A DNA stretch of 64,000 nt from Streptomyces caatingaensis. Its GTDB lineage: Bacteria; Actinomycetota; Actinomycetes; Streptomycetales; Streptomycetaceae. The position numbers and the translations under genes were made by a program. The DNA lies in NCBI RefSeq assembly GCF_001187435.1, contig NZ_LFXA01000007.1, forward strand, positions 276,778 through 340,777, written 5' to 3'. The notes below the pieces were generated by a model. The model had not been told where the DNA came from and did no database searches. It saw only the letters and a program-made list of their open reading frames with translations. Of the stretch, positions 8,126 to 16,441 are shown one piece after another (position 1 is the stretch's first letter; every line of letters begins with the position of its first letter).

Positions 8126-9463
8126 ATGTCCGCATTCGTACGACGCCCCGCTGTCCGCTCGGCTCTGCTGGCCGCGGCGCTCGGTGCCGTTGTCCTGGGC
8201 GTCGCCGTCCCCTCCCAGGCCGTGCCGGCTCCGCGGACGGCGGCGGTGAAGGCTGCGGCGGCCCCCTCGCAGGTCGGCGGTGAGATAAGCCGCACCGAGA
8301 TGATCCAGCGGGTGCAGTACTGGATCGACAAGGGCGTCCCCTACAGCCAGTCCGGTTACTACCCGGACCTTCAGGGGCGCAACTACCGCACCGACTGCTC
8401 GGGGCTGGTGTCCATGGCCTGGCACCTGCCCACCAGCGCGACCACGTGGACGCTTCCGCAGTACTCCACCCGGCTCGGCGGTCTGGACGACCTCCAGCCC
8501 GGCGACGCGCTGAACGACATCGACAGCCACGTGATGCTCTTCACGGGCTGGACGGACGCGAGCCACACGACGGCCACCATCATGGAGCACGCCAAGCCGG
8601 GCACCAAGGCCCGCAAAGCCTCCTACTCCCGCAACTACATCAACAGCAAGGGCTTCAAGCCCTACCGTTACAACCGCGTCCTCGAAACGCCGGTGACCGT
8701 GCCCGACAAGGGCATGACGAACGTCACCGCGGTCGGCGACCTGACCGGCGACGGGATCACCGACGTCATCGCGGTGGAGACCTCGACGGGCGATCTCTAC
8801 CGCTACTCGGGCCCCGACTACACCGGTGGTTCCGCCCGGGTGAAGATCGGATACGGCTGGGACTCGATCAGCAGCATCGTCGGTGTCGGCGACCTGACCG
8901 GCGACGGCGTGCCCGACATCATCGCCGTGGACGCCGGGACGGGCGACCTCTACCGCTACTCGGGCCCGAACTACAACGGTGGCTCGAAGGTCAAGATCGG
9001 CAACGGCTGGGACTCGATGTCCAACGTCACCGCGGTCGGCGACCTGACGGGCGACGGCGTGCCCGACATCATCGCGGTCGAGACGAAGACGGGCGATCTG
9101 TACCGCTACTCGGGCCCGAACTACAACGGTGGCTCCAAGGTCAAGATCGGCAACGGCTGGAACGTCTACTCCACGATCGTGGGCGTCGGCGACCTGACGG
9201 GTGACGGCGTGGCCGACATCATCGCCGTCGACAACGAGACCGGCGACCTGTACCGGTACTCGGGCCCGAACTACAACGGCGGCACCAAGGTCAAGATCGG
9301 TGCCAAGTGGGACTCCATGATCAACATGGCGGGGGTCGGCGACCTGAACGGTGACAAGATCCCGGACCTGATCGCCGTCGAGCAGTCGACCCAGAAGCTG
9401 TTCCGTTACTCCGGCCCCGACTTCACCGGCGGCTCCCGGGTGCAGATCGGCACCAACTGGTAA
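8126..9463 (+). CDS. Secreted NlpC/P60-like peptidase with five-repeat FG-GAP/VCBS array
   Basis: 445 residues. A Sec signal (about residues 1-33) is followed by a cysteine hydrolase domain with RTDCSGLVSMAWH (Cys91) and SHVMLFTGW (His135), the Cys/His pair of NlpC/P60 or related amidases that cut peptidoglycan stem peptides. From residue 200 five units of about 50 residues follow, each with VGDLTGDG, GDLYRYSGP and KIG-GW signatures. The DLTGDG loops resemble calcium-binding loops of FG-GAP repeats. Five such units suggest a five-bladed propeller, possibly a lectin-like targeting module. AAGGAG precedes ATG 8126. First of three adjacent secreted genes with the same repeat type. Confidence 0.85.
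   Translation: MSAFVRRPAVRSALLAAALGAVVLGVAVPSQAVPAPRTAAVKAAAAPSQVGGEISRTEMIQRVQYWIDKGVPYSQSGYYPDLQGRNYRTDCSGLVSMAWHLPTSATTWTLPQYSTRLGGLDDLQPGDALNDIDSHVMLFTGWTDASHTTATIMEHAKPGTKARKASYSRNYINSKGFKPYRYNRVLETPVTVPDKGMTNVTAVGDLTGDGITDVIAVETSTGDLYRYSGPDYTGGSARVKIGYGWDSISSIVGVGDLTGDGVPDIIAVDAGTGDLYRYSGPNYNGGSKVKIGNGWDSMSNVTAVGDLTGDGVPDIIAVETKTGDLYRYSGPNYNGGSKVKIGNGWNVYSTIVGVGDLTGDGVADIIAVDNETGDLYRYSGPNYNGGTKVKIGAKWDSMINMAGVGDLNGDKIPDLIAVEQSTQKLFRYSGPDFTGGSRVQIGTNW
8723..9460 (+). repeat. Five tandem ~150-bp coding repeats (FG-GAP/VCBS units)
   Basis: Units begin with alternating versions, VTAVGDLTGDG and IVGVGDLTGDG, so the array looks as if it grew by duplicating pairs. Middle units are almost identical at nucleotide level, for example around TACTCGGGCCCGAACTACAA. 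The last unit diverges and ends in GGSRVQIGTNW. Confidence 0.85.
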
Positions 9464-9587
9464 CAGTCGTACCACCCTTTCGCCGCAGCGTTCCGTCCGG
9501 CGGCAGACGGCCGTCCACCGCCGGACGGAACGCGGCACGCCTCACCCCGTTTCCCCTCTTCACCCCGACACAGAACCGAGGTTCACC

Positions 9588-10766
9588 TTGTCCGCACAGT
9601 CGCCCACGCCCGCACAGCCACGGCGCCGGTCCCTCCGCACGTCCCTGCGGGCCGTCCTGGCGGCCGTCCCCGCCGCCGCGCTCGGCGTCTCCCTGCTCGC
9701 CGCGCAGCCGGCCGCCGCCGCCTCCGTCGCCACCTGGGACAAGGTCGCGAACTGCGAGTCCACCGACAACTGGAGCATCAACACCGGGAACGGCTACTAC
9801 GGTGGCCTGCAGATCTGGAAGCCGACCTGGGACGCCTTCGGCGGCACGCAGTACGCCGCGTACCCCCACCAGGCCACCAAGGAACAGCAGATACGGATCG
9901 CGGAGAAGATCCTCGCCACGCAGGGTGCCGGCGCCTGGGGGAGCTGCGGCGCCGGGGCCGGCCTCGCCGGCGACCACGCCGATCCGTTCCCGGCGGAGCC
10001 CCCCGCCCCCCAGTCCAACATGGCCCACCTCACCCCGGTCGGCGACCTGACCGGTGACGGCGTGCCCGACGTCATCGCGGTGGAGAAGAAGACCGGTGAC
10101 CTCTACCGCTACTCGGGCCCCTCGTTCGGCGGCGGATCGCGCGTCAAGCTCGGCTACGGCTGGAACGGTATGAGCGACATCGTCGGCGTCGGCGACCTGA
10201 CCGGCGACGGCGTGGCCGACATCCTGGCCGTCGACAAGGAGAGCGGCGACCTGTACCGCTACTCGGGCCCGAGCTACAACGGTGGTTCGAAGGCCAAGAT
10301 CGGCTCCAGCTGGGACTCGATGTCCAACGTCACCGCGGTCGGCGACCTGACGGGCGACGGAGTGCCGGACATCATCGCGGTGGAGAAGAAGACGGGCGAC
10401 CTGTACCGCTACTCGGGCCCGAACTACAACGGTGGTTCGAAGGTCAAGATCGGCAACGGCTGGAACGTCTACTCCTCGATCGTGGGCGTCGGCGACCTGA
10501 CGGGTGACGGCGTGGCCGACATCATCGCGGTGGAGAAGAGGACGGGCGACCTGTACCGCTACTCGGGCCCGAACTACAACGGCGGCACCAAGGTCAAGAT
10601 CGGGACGAGCTGGGACGGCATGACCGGCATCACGGCCGTCGGCGACGTCACCGGTGACGGCGTGCCCGACCTGCTCGCCATCGACCCCTCCGACCACAAG
10701 CTCTACCGCTACGCCGGACCCGGCTTCACCGGCGGCTCCCGGGTGCAGATCGGCACCAACTGGTAG
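9588..10766 (+). CDS. Secreted Rpf-like transglycosylase with five-repeat FG-GAP/VCBS array
   Basis: 392 residues, starting at TTG 9588 with GAGG six bases upstream; no ATG or GTG is better placed. After a Sec signal (to about residue 45) comes a resuscitation-promoting-factor domain: WDKVANCESTDNW with catalytic Glu57, YYGGLQIWKPTWDAFGG, and the cysteine pair Cys56/Cys120. Such domains cut glycan strands of peptidoglycan and promote regrowth from spores or dormancy. Most Rpf proteins carry LysM or G5 domains; here the partner is the same five-unit repeat array as in the preceding gene, ending in the identical residues GGSRVQIGTNW. A strong hairpin follows the stop codon. Confidence 0.87.
   Translation: MSAQSPTPAQPRRRSLRTSLRAVLAAVPAAALGVSLLAAQPAAAASVATWDKVANCESTDNWSINTGNGYYGGLQIWKPTWDAFGGTQYAAYPHQATKEQQIRIAEKILATQGAGAWGSCGAGAGLAGDHADPFPAEPPAPQSNMAHLTPVGDLTGDGVPDVIAVEKKTGDLYRYSGPSFGGGSRVKLGYGWNGMSDIVGVGDLTGDGVADILAVDKESGDLYRYSGPSYNGGSKAKIGSSWDSMSNVTAVGDLTGDGVPDIIAVEKKTGDLYRYSGPNYNGGSKVKIGNGWNVYSSIVGVGDLTGDGVADIIAVEKRTGDLYRYSGPNYNGGTKVKIGTSWDGMTGITAVGDVTGDGVPDLLAIDPSDHKLYRYAGPGFTGGSRVQIGTNW
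10029..10763 (+). repeat. Five tandem ~150-bp coding repeats (second copy)
   Basis: Same alternating unit types as in the upstream gene. Long stretches match the first array nearly base for base (compare 9040-9180 with 10340-10480), pointing to recent duplication or gene conversion between the two genes, while their catalytic domains are unrelated. Confidence 0.85.
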
Positions 10767-10782
10767 GAAGCGGCCCTTCCTT

Positions 10783-10815
10783 GGCCCGGGCCTTCTCCTG
10801 GCCCGGGCCTTTCCC
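10783..10815 (+). terminator. Rho-independent-like terminator after the Rpf-like gene
   Basis: GGCCCGGGCC at 10783-10792 and 10800-10809 pair into a 10-bp stem with a 7-base loop, followed by a pyrimidine-rich TTTCCCTTTTC tract. It separates the Rpf-like gene from the nuclease gene. Confidence 0.7.
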
Positions 10816-10917
10816 TTTTCGTCCGCCCTCCGTCCCCCTTCCGGTCCGCCCTCCGTCCCCCCTTCCGTCCGCTCTCCCTTCCCCCTCCATCACCCCTCCG
10901 TCCCACAGGAGTTGCCA

Positions 10918-12585
10918 GTGCGACGCATCACCTCCCTCGCGGTCACCGCCGGTTCCTTGCTGGCGATGTGCGCCGGCGGGCTCATGACCGCGACGGCCGC
11001 CCGGGCGGACGACGTTTCCGCCGGGAACGCCCCGCCCCTGCGGTTCGTCAGCTACAACATCTGCGGCAACATGTGCACCGCCGCCAAGGGATACGACGAC
11101 CGACGCCGCATCGACACGGTGGTCGACGAGGCCACGGCCGGCACATGGGGTGCCGACCAGATCTTCCTCCAGGAGGTGTGCCGCCCGCAGTACGACGCCA
11201 TCGAGAAGAAGCTGGCCCCGCTCGGCTTCCACGGCCTGTACACGGCGACGCTTCCCGGCCGCGGCGCGACGGCCGGCGAGGAGGCGGTGTGCGGCGGCGC
11301 GGACTACGGAATGGCCGTCCTCGCCAAGGGACCGGTCACCGAAACGAAGGTCCTGGACCTGACCGTGGGCGGAGAGAACGAGCCCATCAGAAGCCCCTGC
11401 GTGAAGAACTACGTCCAGAGCCGGGTCAATTGGGCGTGCTCGGTGCACCTCTACTGGGAGTCCGGCGACACCCGCCGCAAGGCCGAGGCCCGTAAACTCG
11501 CGGCCCAGGCCGCCGAGTGGCAGAACGCCGGAATCCCCGTCGTCCTCGGCGGTGACTTCAACGACCAGCCCCGGTCGGCCTCGCTCTCCGCGTTCTACGA
11601 CACCGGCATCGGCGACGGCGGCCAGGGCGCGTTCCTGGAGGCCGACGAGACCGACAAGGACCGCTTCGCTACCGTCTGCGCACCCTCCAGGAGCCGCTGC
11701 CGCTCCGGCGACGCCACCTTCGGCAAGCGGAAGATCGACTATCTCTTCCTCTCCTCCCGCGACTTCAAGGGCGTCAAGGCCGATGTGCTCCCCCTGGACA
11801 CCAAGGTCTCCGACCACCGGTTGCTGCGCGGCGCGGCGTACTGGGCCGACTGCGGCCCGCTCGACCCGTGGACGGGCACCGTCCTCCGCAGGGACGCGGC
11901 GGGCGGCCTCTTCCGCTACGCGGGCCGACCGGGCGGCACGGTCACCGGCGCGTGCAAGGTGGGCACCGGCTGGAACACCATGCGGCTGGCCGCGCGCGAC
12001 GGGAACACCGTGATCGCCGCCGACGAGGCCGGAGCCCTGTGGCGCTACCCGGCCGACCCCGACACGGGCACCTACTCGGGCGACACCCGGGTCCAGGTCT
12101 CCAGCGGCTGGCAGACGATGAACACCCTCCTCGCGCCGGGTGACTTCTCCGGGGACGGCCGCCCCGACGTCATCGGCCGGGATGCGGACGGCGACCTATG
12201 GCTGTACCGGGGCTCGGCCGACGGCGGCTACGCCTCTCCGGTCAAGATCGGCAACCGCTGGCAGATCTACACCGCTCTCGTGGCGCCGGGCGACTTCACC
12301 GGGGACGGTCGCCCCGACCTGATCGGGCGGGACGCGGCCGGCGATCTGTGGCTGTACAAGGGCGACGGCAGCGGCGGCTACGCCCCCAGGCAGAAGATCG
12401 GCAACGGCTGGCAGACCTACACGGCCCTGACCGGCCCGGGCGACCTCGACGGCGACGGCCGGCCCGACCTGGCCGGCCGCGACGAGGCCGGTGACCTGTG
12501 GTTCTACCAGGGCGACGGCAAGGGCGGCTACAGCCCTCGCAAGAAGATCGGCAACGGCTACCCCAAGGGAGAGCTGATCCTCTGA
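10918..12585 (+). CDS. Secreted endonuclease/exonuclease/phosphatase-family protein with FG-GAP/VCBS repeats
   Basis: 555 residues from GTG 10918 (AGGAG at 10907-10911). After a Sec signal ending near residue 30, an EEP (DNase I-like) domain shows the complete active-site set: SYNICG (Asn47), QEVC (Glu86), GGDFND (Asp213, Asn215) and SDH (Asp299, His300). Members hydrolyse phosphodiesters in DNA, RNA or sphingomyelin, usually with magnesium. Residues 315-555 form a repeat array with PGDFTGDGRPDLIGRD, GDLWLYKGDG and KIGNGWQTY. These units are related in design to those of the two upstream genes but clearly older. Several cysteines suggest disulfides. Substrate (extracellular DNA, lipid or other) is not determined. 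Confidence 0.85.
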   Translation: MRRITSLAVTAGSLLAMCAGGLMTATAARADDVSAGNAPPLRFVSYNICGNMCTAAKGYDDRRRIDTVVDEATAGTWGADQIFLQEVCRPQYDAIEKKLAPLGFHGLYTATLPGRGATAGEEAVCGGADYGMAVLAKGPVTETKVLDLTVGGENEPIRSPCVKNYVQSRVNWACSVHLYWESGDTRRKAEARKLAAQAAEWQNAGIPVVLGGDFNDQPRSASLSAFYDTGIGDGGQGAFLEADETDKDRFATVCAPSRSRCRSGDATFGKRKIDYLFLSSRDFKGVKADVLPLDTKVSDHRLLRGAAYWADCGPLDPWTGTVLRRDAAGGLFRYAGRPGGTVTGACKVGTGWNTMRLAARDGNTVIAADEAGALWRYPADPDTGTYSGDTRVQVSSGWQTMNTLLAPGDFSGDGRPDVIGRDADGDLWLYRGSADGGYASPVKIGNRWQIYTALVAPGDFTGDGRPDLIGRDAAGDLWLYKGDGSGGYAPRQKIGNGWQTYTALTGPGDLDGDGRPDLAGRDEAGDLWFYQGDGKGGYSPRKKIGNGYPKGELIL

Positions 12586-12746
12586 GCGGGCGTTTCGGCT
12601 CGGGGGCGAAGGGATCCGGGACGTCGACCCCGCCGCCGCGACGGCGGCCGACTCGCGGCGCCTGCCTGCGTCCCGCCTGGGCGGCCTTCGTGGCGCGAAC
12701 AGGGGACGGGAGATCCCCGGCCCCTGAGCCGGGCCGTGTCGCAGAC

Positions 12747-14921
12747 CTACTCGACCGTCACCGTCAGCACCGCGTACTGCGCGACCGTCAAGGCCACCGT
12801 CGCCGTGGCCCCCGACGTCGTCCACGTCACCGGCTGCGGCGCCGGGGACGTACCGTCCGGGGAGGCGACGGTCGCGGCCGTGACGCGGCGGCCGTCCGGG
12901 ACGGCCACCGTCACCGAACACGTGGCCGGGGCCGTCGCGAACGCCGTCGGCTTGTCGCCGAAGCAGGTGAAGTTGACCAGTTGGACGACGATGTCGTTGC
13001 CGAGGCGGCCCGCCTCCAGGTAGACGCGGCGGTCGTCTCCGGAGGACAGGGTGACCTTCGGAGGGGCCACGGACCGTACGGGGGCCAGGAGTTGGGTCGC
13101 GTCGGCCTGGCCCGTGGCCGAGAGGAAGGACTTGCCGAGAAGGTCCTTGAAGTACCAGCAGGTGCCGGAGCCGAAGCGGTTCTGGTTCGTGGCCGGGACG
13201 GGGTCCTTCCTGCGGAAGCCGAGGACATCGGCGAGGGCGAACTCCGAACGCGCCGCCCCGAGTTCGTCCAGGCCCGTCGGCGCCGGCCCGGTGACGACAA
13301 CCGTTCCGCCGCCCGCCACGTACCCCCGCAGCACCTCCGCCTCGGTGTCCGAGACCGCCTGGAGATTGGGGAGCATCACGACCTTGTACGGGGCGAGGTC
13401 GGCGGCGGCGAGCCCGACGCTGACGACGGTGTTGAACGGGACGTGGCCGTACACCAGCGCCTTCACCGTGCCGCGGAACTCGCCGAGCCACGGCATCGTG
13501 GTGCAGCTGTCCTCGGGCGTGCTCTCGCTCCACCACTCCTTGACCCCGGACGGCTTCTTGTTGTTGACGTACATGCCCGTGCCGGCCCGGGGGCTGACGA
13601 AGTCGCGCGAGGCGGAGGAGTGGTAGACAGCGACCTCGGCGGCGGAGGCGGCGCCGAAGAGCTTCTCCTGGTGGGCGGCGACGAAGCCGTACATGCGGGT
13701 GCGCATCTTGGCGTCGGTGGTGGAGTTCTTGAAGGGGCTCTTCACCTCGTAGGGGTTGCAGCCCGCGGCCAGCAGCTGGGCCATCACCAGCGAGGCGTCG
13801 TCCGCCTTCCAGCCGTAGGAGAACGCCCAGGCGGGCTTGGTGCCGCTCGCGGCCCGCGCGTATTTGTACATGGAGATGAGGCACGTCCAGTCGGACGCGG
13901 TGGCGTGCCGCATGCCGTCGTAGTTGCCGAGGATGTCGACCTCCCAGGCGTGGCTGACGCCCTCGACGCCCCGCAGGTACGCGCCGTCGAGCCCGATGGA
14001 GGTGGCGTACTGGTAGTCCATGCTGACGGTCTCGACGAAGGTGACCAGGTCCTTGTTGACGGACCGCCCGGCGGCGGCGATGTCCAGCTGCCACAGGTGC
14101 AGGTTGCGGTGGCGCCACTCGACGAACCGGCGGAACGTGCTGTCGCCGAAGTCCGCCTTCTTCGGCAGCGGCAGCCCGGTGTCGGCCTTGAAGGCGGCGG
14201 CCGCCCAGGGGGACGCGTCGCACCAACTGGCCTTGCCGTCGAAGTAGATGGGCACGTCCGGCCAGACGGCGTCCACGCCGGTGGCGGCCAGGGACTTGAC
14301 CCGGTCCAGGTAGTAGTCCCGCCAGGGGGAGTTGGGGCTGAGCCAGCAGCTCTCGTCGCCGGGGTCCACCCAGACGACGAGGCTGCCGTAGAAGACGTTG
14401 TCCTGGCCGTCGAGGGAGCGCTGCACCCACTCCTTGCCGTGGTCGTTCTTGTAGAACGACCGGCCGTTCTCGCCGCCCACGCTGATGAGTTCGAGGGACG
14501 GGTAGTACATGACCACGCGCATCCCGGCCGTGTGCGCCAGCCCCGTGAAGGTCCTGACCCGCCTCATGTGGTCGTCGAACTCGGCGCGGGTCAGCCAGTT
14601 CGACAGGACGGTGTCGAGCTCGATCACGCTGACGTTCTGCGCCTTGAGCGCGTTGATCACCGGCTTCATCTGCGCGGCGTCGGCGTCCTCGTCGAAGGTG
14701 CCGTCCGCGATCCGGGCGAAGCGCGCCCAGTCCGGGAAGACCCCCTGCCGGACGGCGGGCGCCGCCCAGGCGGCCCGGTCGATCCGCAGCGGCTCCGGCG
14801 GGGGCGGCACGGGCAGCGCGCCCGCCGCCCAGGCCGCGCCGCCGATGCCCAGCCCGGCGCGCAGCACGCCCCTGCGGCTCATTCCGCCGCGTCTCCCGTC
14901 GTGCCGTCCGTCGCGTCCCAT
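12747..14921 (-). CDS. Tat-exported glycoside-hydrolase-like protein
   Basis: 724 residues. ATG 14921 is preceded by a strong GGGGGGAAG; a second ATG at 14882 lies just before the twin-arginine signal SRRGVLRAGLGIGG. The body looks like a TIM-barrel hydrolase: AGMRVVMYYPSLELI, WVDPGDESCWLSPNSPWRDYY, TGVDAVWPDVPIYFDG and ETVSMDYQY. It is followed by a glutamine-amidotransferase-like segment (APYKVVMLPNLQAVSDTEAE, GGGTVVVTGPAP) as in beta-galactosidase trimerisation domains, and a C-terminal beta-sandwich. It resembles GH42-like or alpha-amylase-superfamily proteins of unknown specificity. Catalytic acids cannot be fixed from the sequence alone. Faces a divergent esterase gene. Confidence 0.72.
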   Translation of the reverse strand: MGRDGRHDGRRGGMSRRGVLRAGLGIGGAAWAAGALPVPPPPEPLRIDRAAWAAPAVRQGVFPDWARFARIADGTFDEDADAAQMKPVINALKAQNVSVIELDTVLSNWLTRAEFDDHMRRVRTFTGLAHTAGMRVVMYYPSLELISVGGENGRSFYKNDHGKEWVQRSLDGQDNVFYGSLVVWVDPGDESCWLSPNSPWRDYYLDRVKSLAATGVDAVWPDVPIYFDGKASWCDASPWAAAAFKADTGLPLPKKADFGDSTFRRFVEWRHRNLHLWQLDIAAAGRSVNKDLVTFVETVSMDYQYATSIGLDGAYLRGVEGVSHAWEVDILGNYDGMRHATASDWTCLISMYKYARAASGTKPAWAFSYGWKADDASLVMAQLLAAGCNPYEVKSPFKNSTTDAKMRTRMYGFVAAHQEKLFGAASAAEVAVYHSSASRDFVSPRAGTGMYVNNKKPSGVKEWWSESTPEDSCTTMPWLGEFRGTVKALVYGHVPFNTVVSVGLAAADLAPYKVVMLPNLQAVSDTEAEVLRGYVAGGGTVVVTGPAPTGLDELGAARSEFALADVLGFRRKDPVPATNQNRFGSGTCWYFKDLLGKSFLSATGQADATQLLAPVRSVAPPKVTLSSGDDRRVYLEAGRLGNDIVVQLVNFTCFGDKPTAFATAPATCSVTVAVPDGRRVTAATVASPDGTSPAPQPVTWTTSGATATVALTVAQYAVLTVTVE

Positions 14922-15109
14922 GCTTCCCCCCTGGTGTCCGGGATTCCCGTGGTTCGGGCGATGCGGCGATTCTGTCGGGAACCCGGCTGGACGGAAGGCT
15001 TCCGGCGGTTTTCCGGCGGGCGGGAACGGCCGTTTTCGGCCGGGGCGGACGGCTCGCACGGGGCGGCCGAGTTGCCGCTCATGCCCCGGTCCGTAGCATT
15101 TTGCCTGAC

Positions 15110-16441
15110 ATGGTGATCACGCACGCGGTGATCGCGGCGGGCCCCCTCGACTGGTCGCTGGTGACCGGATGGATTCCGGCCGCCCTGACCGTCCTGGGGC
15201 TCGCCGCCCTGGCGGTGCTCCTCTTCTCCCGCCGGCGCCGGTGGTGGACCCGCTGGGCACCCGCCGCCGTACTCCTCGCCGTGCTGGTCACCCTGGCCCT
15301 GCGCTGGGCCGTGGACGACTGGTTGCAGCCCTTCCCCGACCCGCTGCCCCCGGACGTCGTGGCCTGGACGGGCGTCGCCGTCCTCGGCGTCTGCCTGACC
15401 CTCTTCCGCATCCCGCTGCTGCGGCCCCGCCACTGGGCCGGCGCCGCGCTGTGCGGGCTGCTCGTCGTGCTGCTCGGCGCCGCGCAGATCAACCGGCACT
15501 TCGACCAGTACCCGACGGCCCGTTCCGCCCTCAACACCTGGCTGATCAGAACCACCACGCTCGCCGACGCCACCGGCACCGCCGAACCCACCCTCCCCGT
15601 ACCGCCGGGCAAGGCGCTCTCCGACGTCTGGCGCCCGCCACCGGACCTGCCCAAGGACGGCACCCTCTCCAAGTCCCCCGTCCCGGGGGCGAGATCGGGC
15701 TTCCGCGCCCGCGACGCGTACGTCTACCTGCCGCCCGCCTACCGGGCGAGCCCGCGCCCCCTGCTGCCGGTGATCGTCCTCATGGCCGGACAGCCCGGCT
15801 CGCCGGACGACTGGATCAACTCCGGCCGCCTGGTGGGCATGATGAACGCCTTCGCCGCCGCGCACCGCGGACTGGCGCCCGTGGTCGTCGTCGCCGACCC
15901 GCTCGGCTCGCAGTTCGCCAACACCCTCTGCCTGGACTCCCGCCTGGGCAACGTCCAGACGTACCTCGCCACCGACGTCCCCGACTGGATCCGCGCCCAC
16001 CTCCAGGTCGCCGCCGCCCGCACCTCCTGGGCGGTCTCCGGGATCTCCTTCGGCGGCACCTGCTCCCTCCAGCTCGGCGTCAACGCCCCCCGCGTGTACG
16101 GGGTGGTCAACGACATCTCCGGGCAGGAGGCCCCGACCCTCGGCAGCCGGAAGAAGACGATCGACAAGGCGTTCGGCGGCGACGCGGCCGCCTTCGCACG
16201 CGTCGCGCCCCTCGACGTCATGGCCCGCGAGCGCTTCCCCGACACCCGGGCCGCGTTCGTCGCCGGCCGCTCCGACGACACCTACCGGCCGCAGCAGCGC
16301 ACGGTCTACGAGGCCGCGCGCGCCGCCGGGATGAGGGCCGAGTGGGTCGAACTCCCCGGCGGCCACAGCTGGCAGGTCTGGCGGCCCGGACTGGAACGCC
16401 AACTCCCCTGGATCGCACGGCAGACGGGGCTGATCCCATGA
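15110..16441 (+). CDS. Membrane esterase, probable aminoacyl-phosphatidylglycerol hydrolase type
   Basis: 443 residues. Four hydrophobic segments in the first 130 residues anchor an extracellular alpha/beta hydrolase domain with the elbow SGISFGGTCSL (Ser313) and a late His in LPGGHSWQVW. It is similar in plan to the esterase at 3568-4581. Start ATG 15110 lies ten bases after TAGCAT (15094-15099), so the leader is short or absent; a TTG at 15101 is less likely. The stop codon overlaps the start of the MprF-like gene (ATGA). In proteobacteria and some Gram-positives, aminoacyl-phosphatidylglycerol synthases are paired with hydrolases that remove the amino acid outside the membrane, so that role is inferred. 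Confidence 0.75.
   Translation: MVITHAVIAAGPLDWSLVTGWIPAALTVLGLAALAVLLFSRRRRWWTRWAPAAVLLAVLVTLALRWAVDDWLQPFPDPLPPDVVAWTGVAVLGVCLTLFRIPLLRPRHWAGAALCGLLVVLLGAAQINRHFDQYPTARSALNTWLIRTTTLADATGTAEPTLPVPPGKALSDVWRPPPDLPKDGTLSKSPVPGARSGFRARDAYVYLPPAYRASPRPLLPVIVLMAGQPGSPDDWINSGRLVGMMNAFAAAHRGLAPVVVVADPLGSQFANTLCLDSRLGNVQTYLATDVPDWIRAHLQVAAARTSWAVSGISFGGTCSLQLGVNAPRVYGVVNDISGQEAPTLGSRKKTIDKAFGGDAAAFARVAPLDVMARERFPDTRAAFVAGRSDDTYRPQQRTVYEAARAAGMRAEWVELPGGHSWQVWRPGLERQLPWIARQTGLIP

Noticed and set aside
12498..15116. 872-codon open frame on the plus strand opposite the glycoside-hydrolase-like gene
   Set aside because: Arg/Gly/Ala-rich composition without any motif, while the minus frame has a Tat signal and domain motifs.
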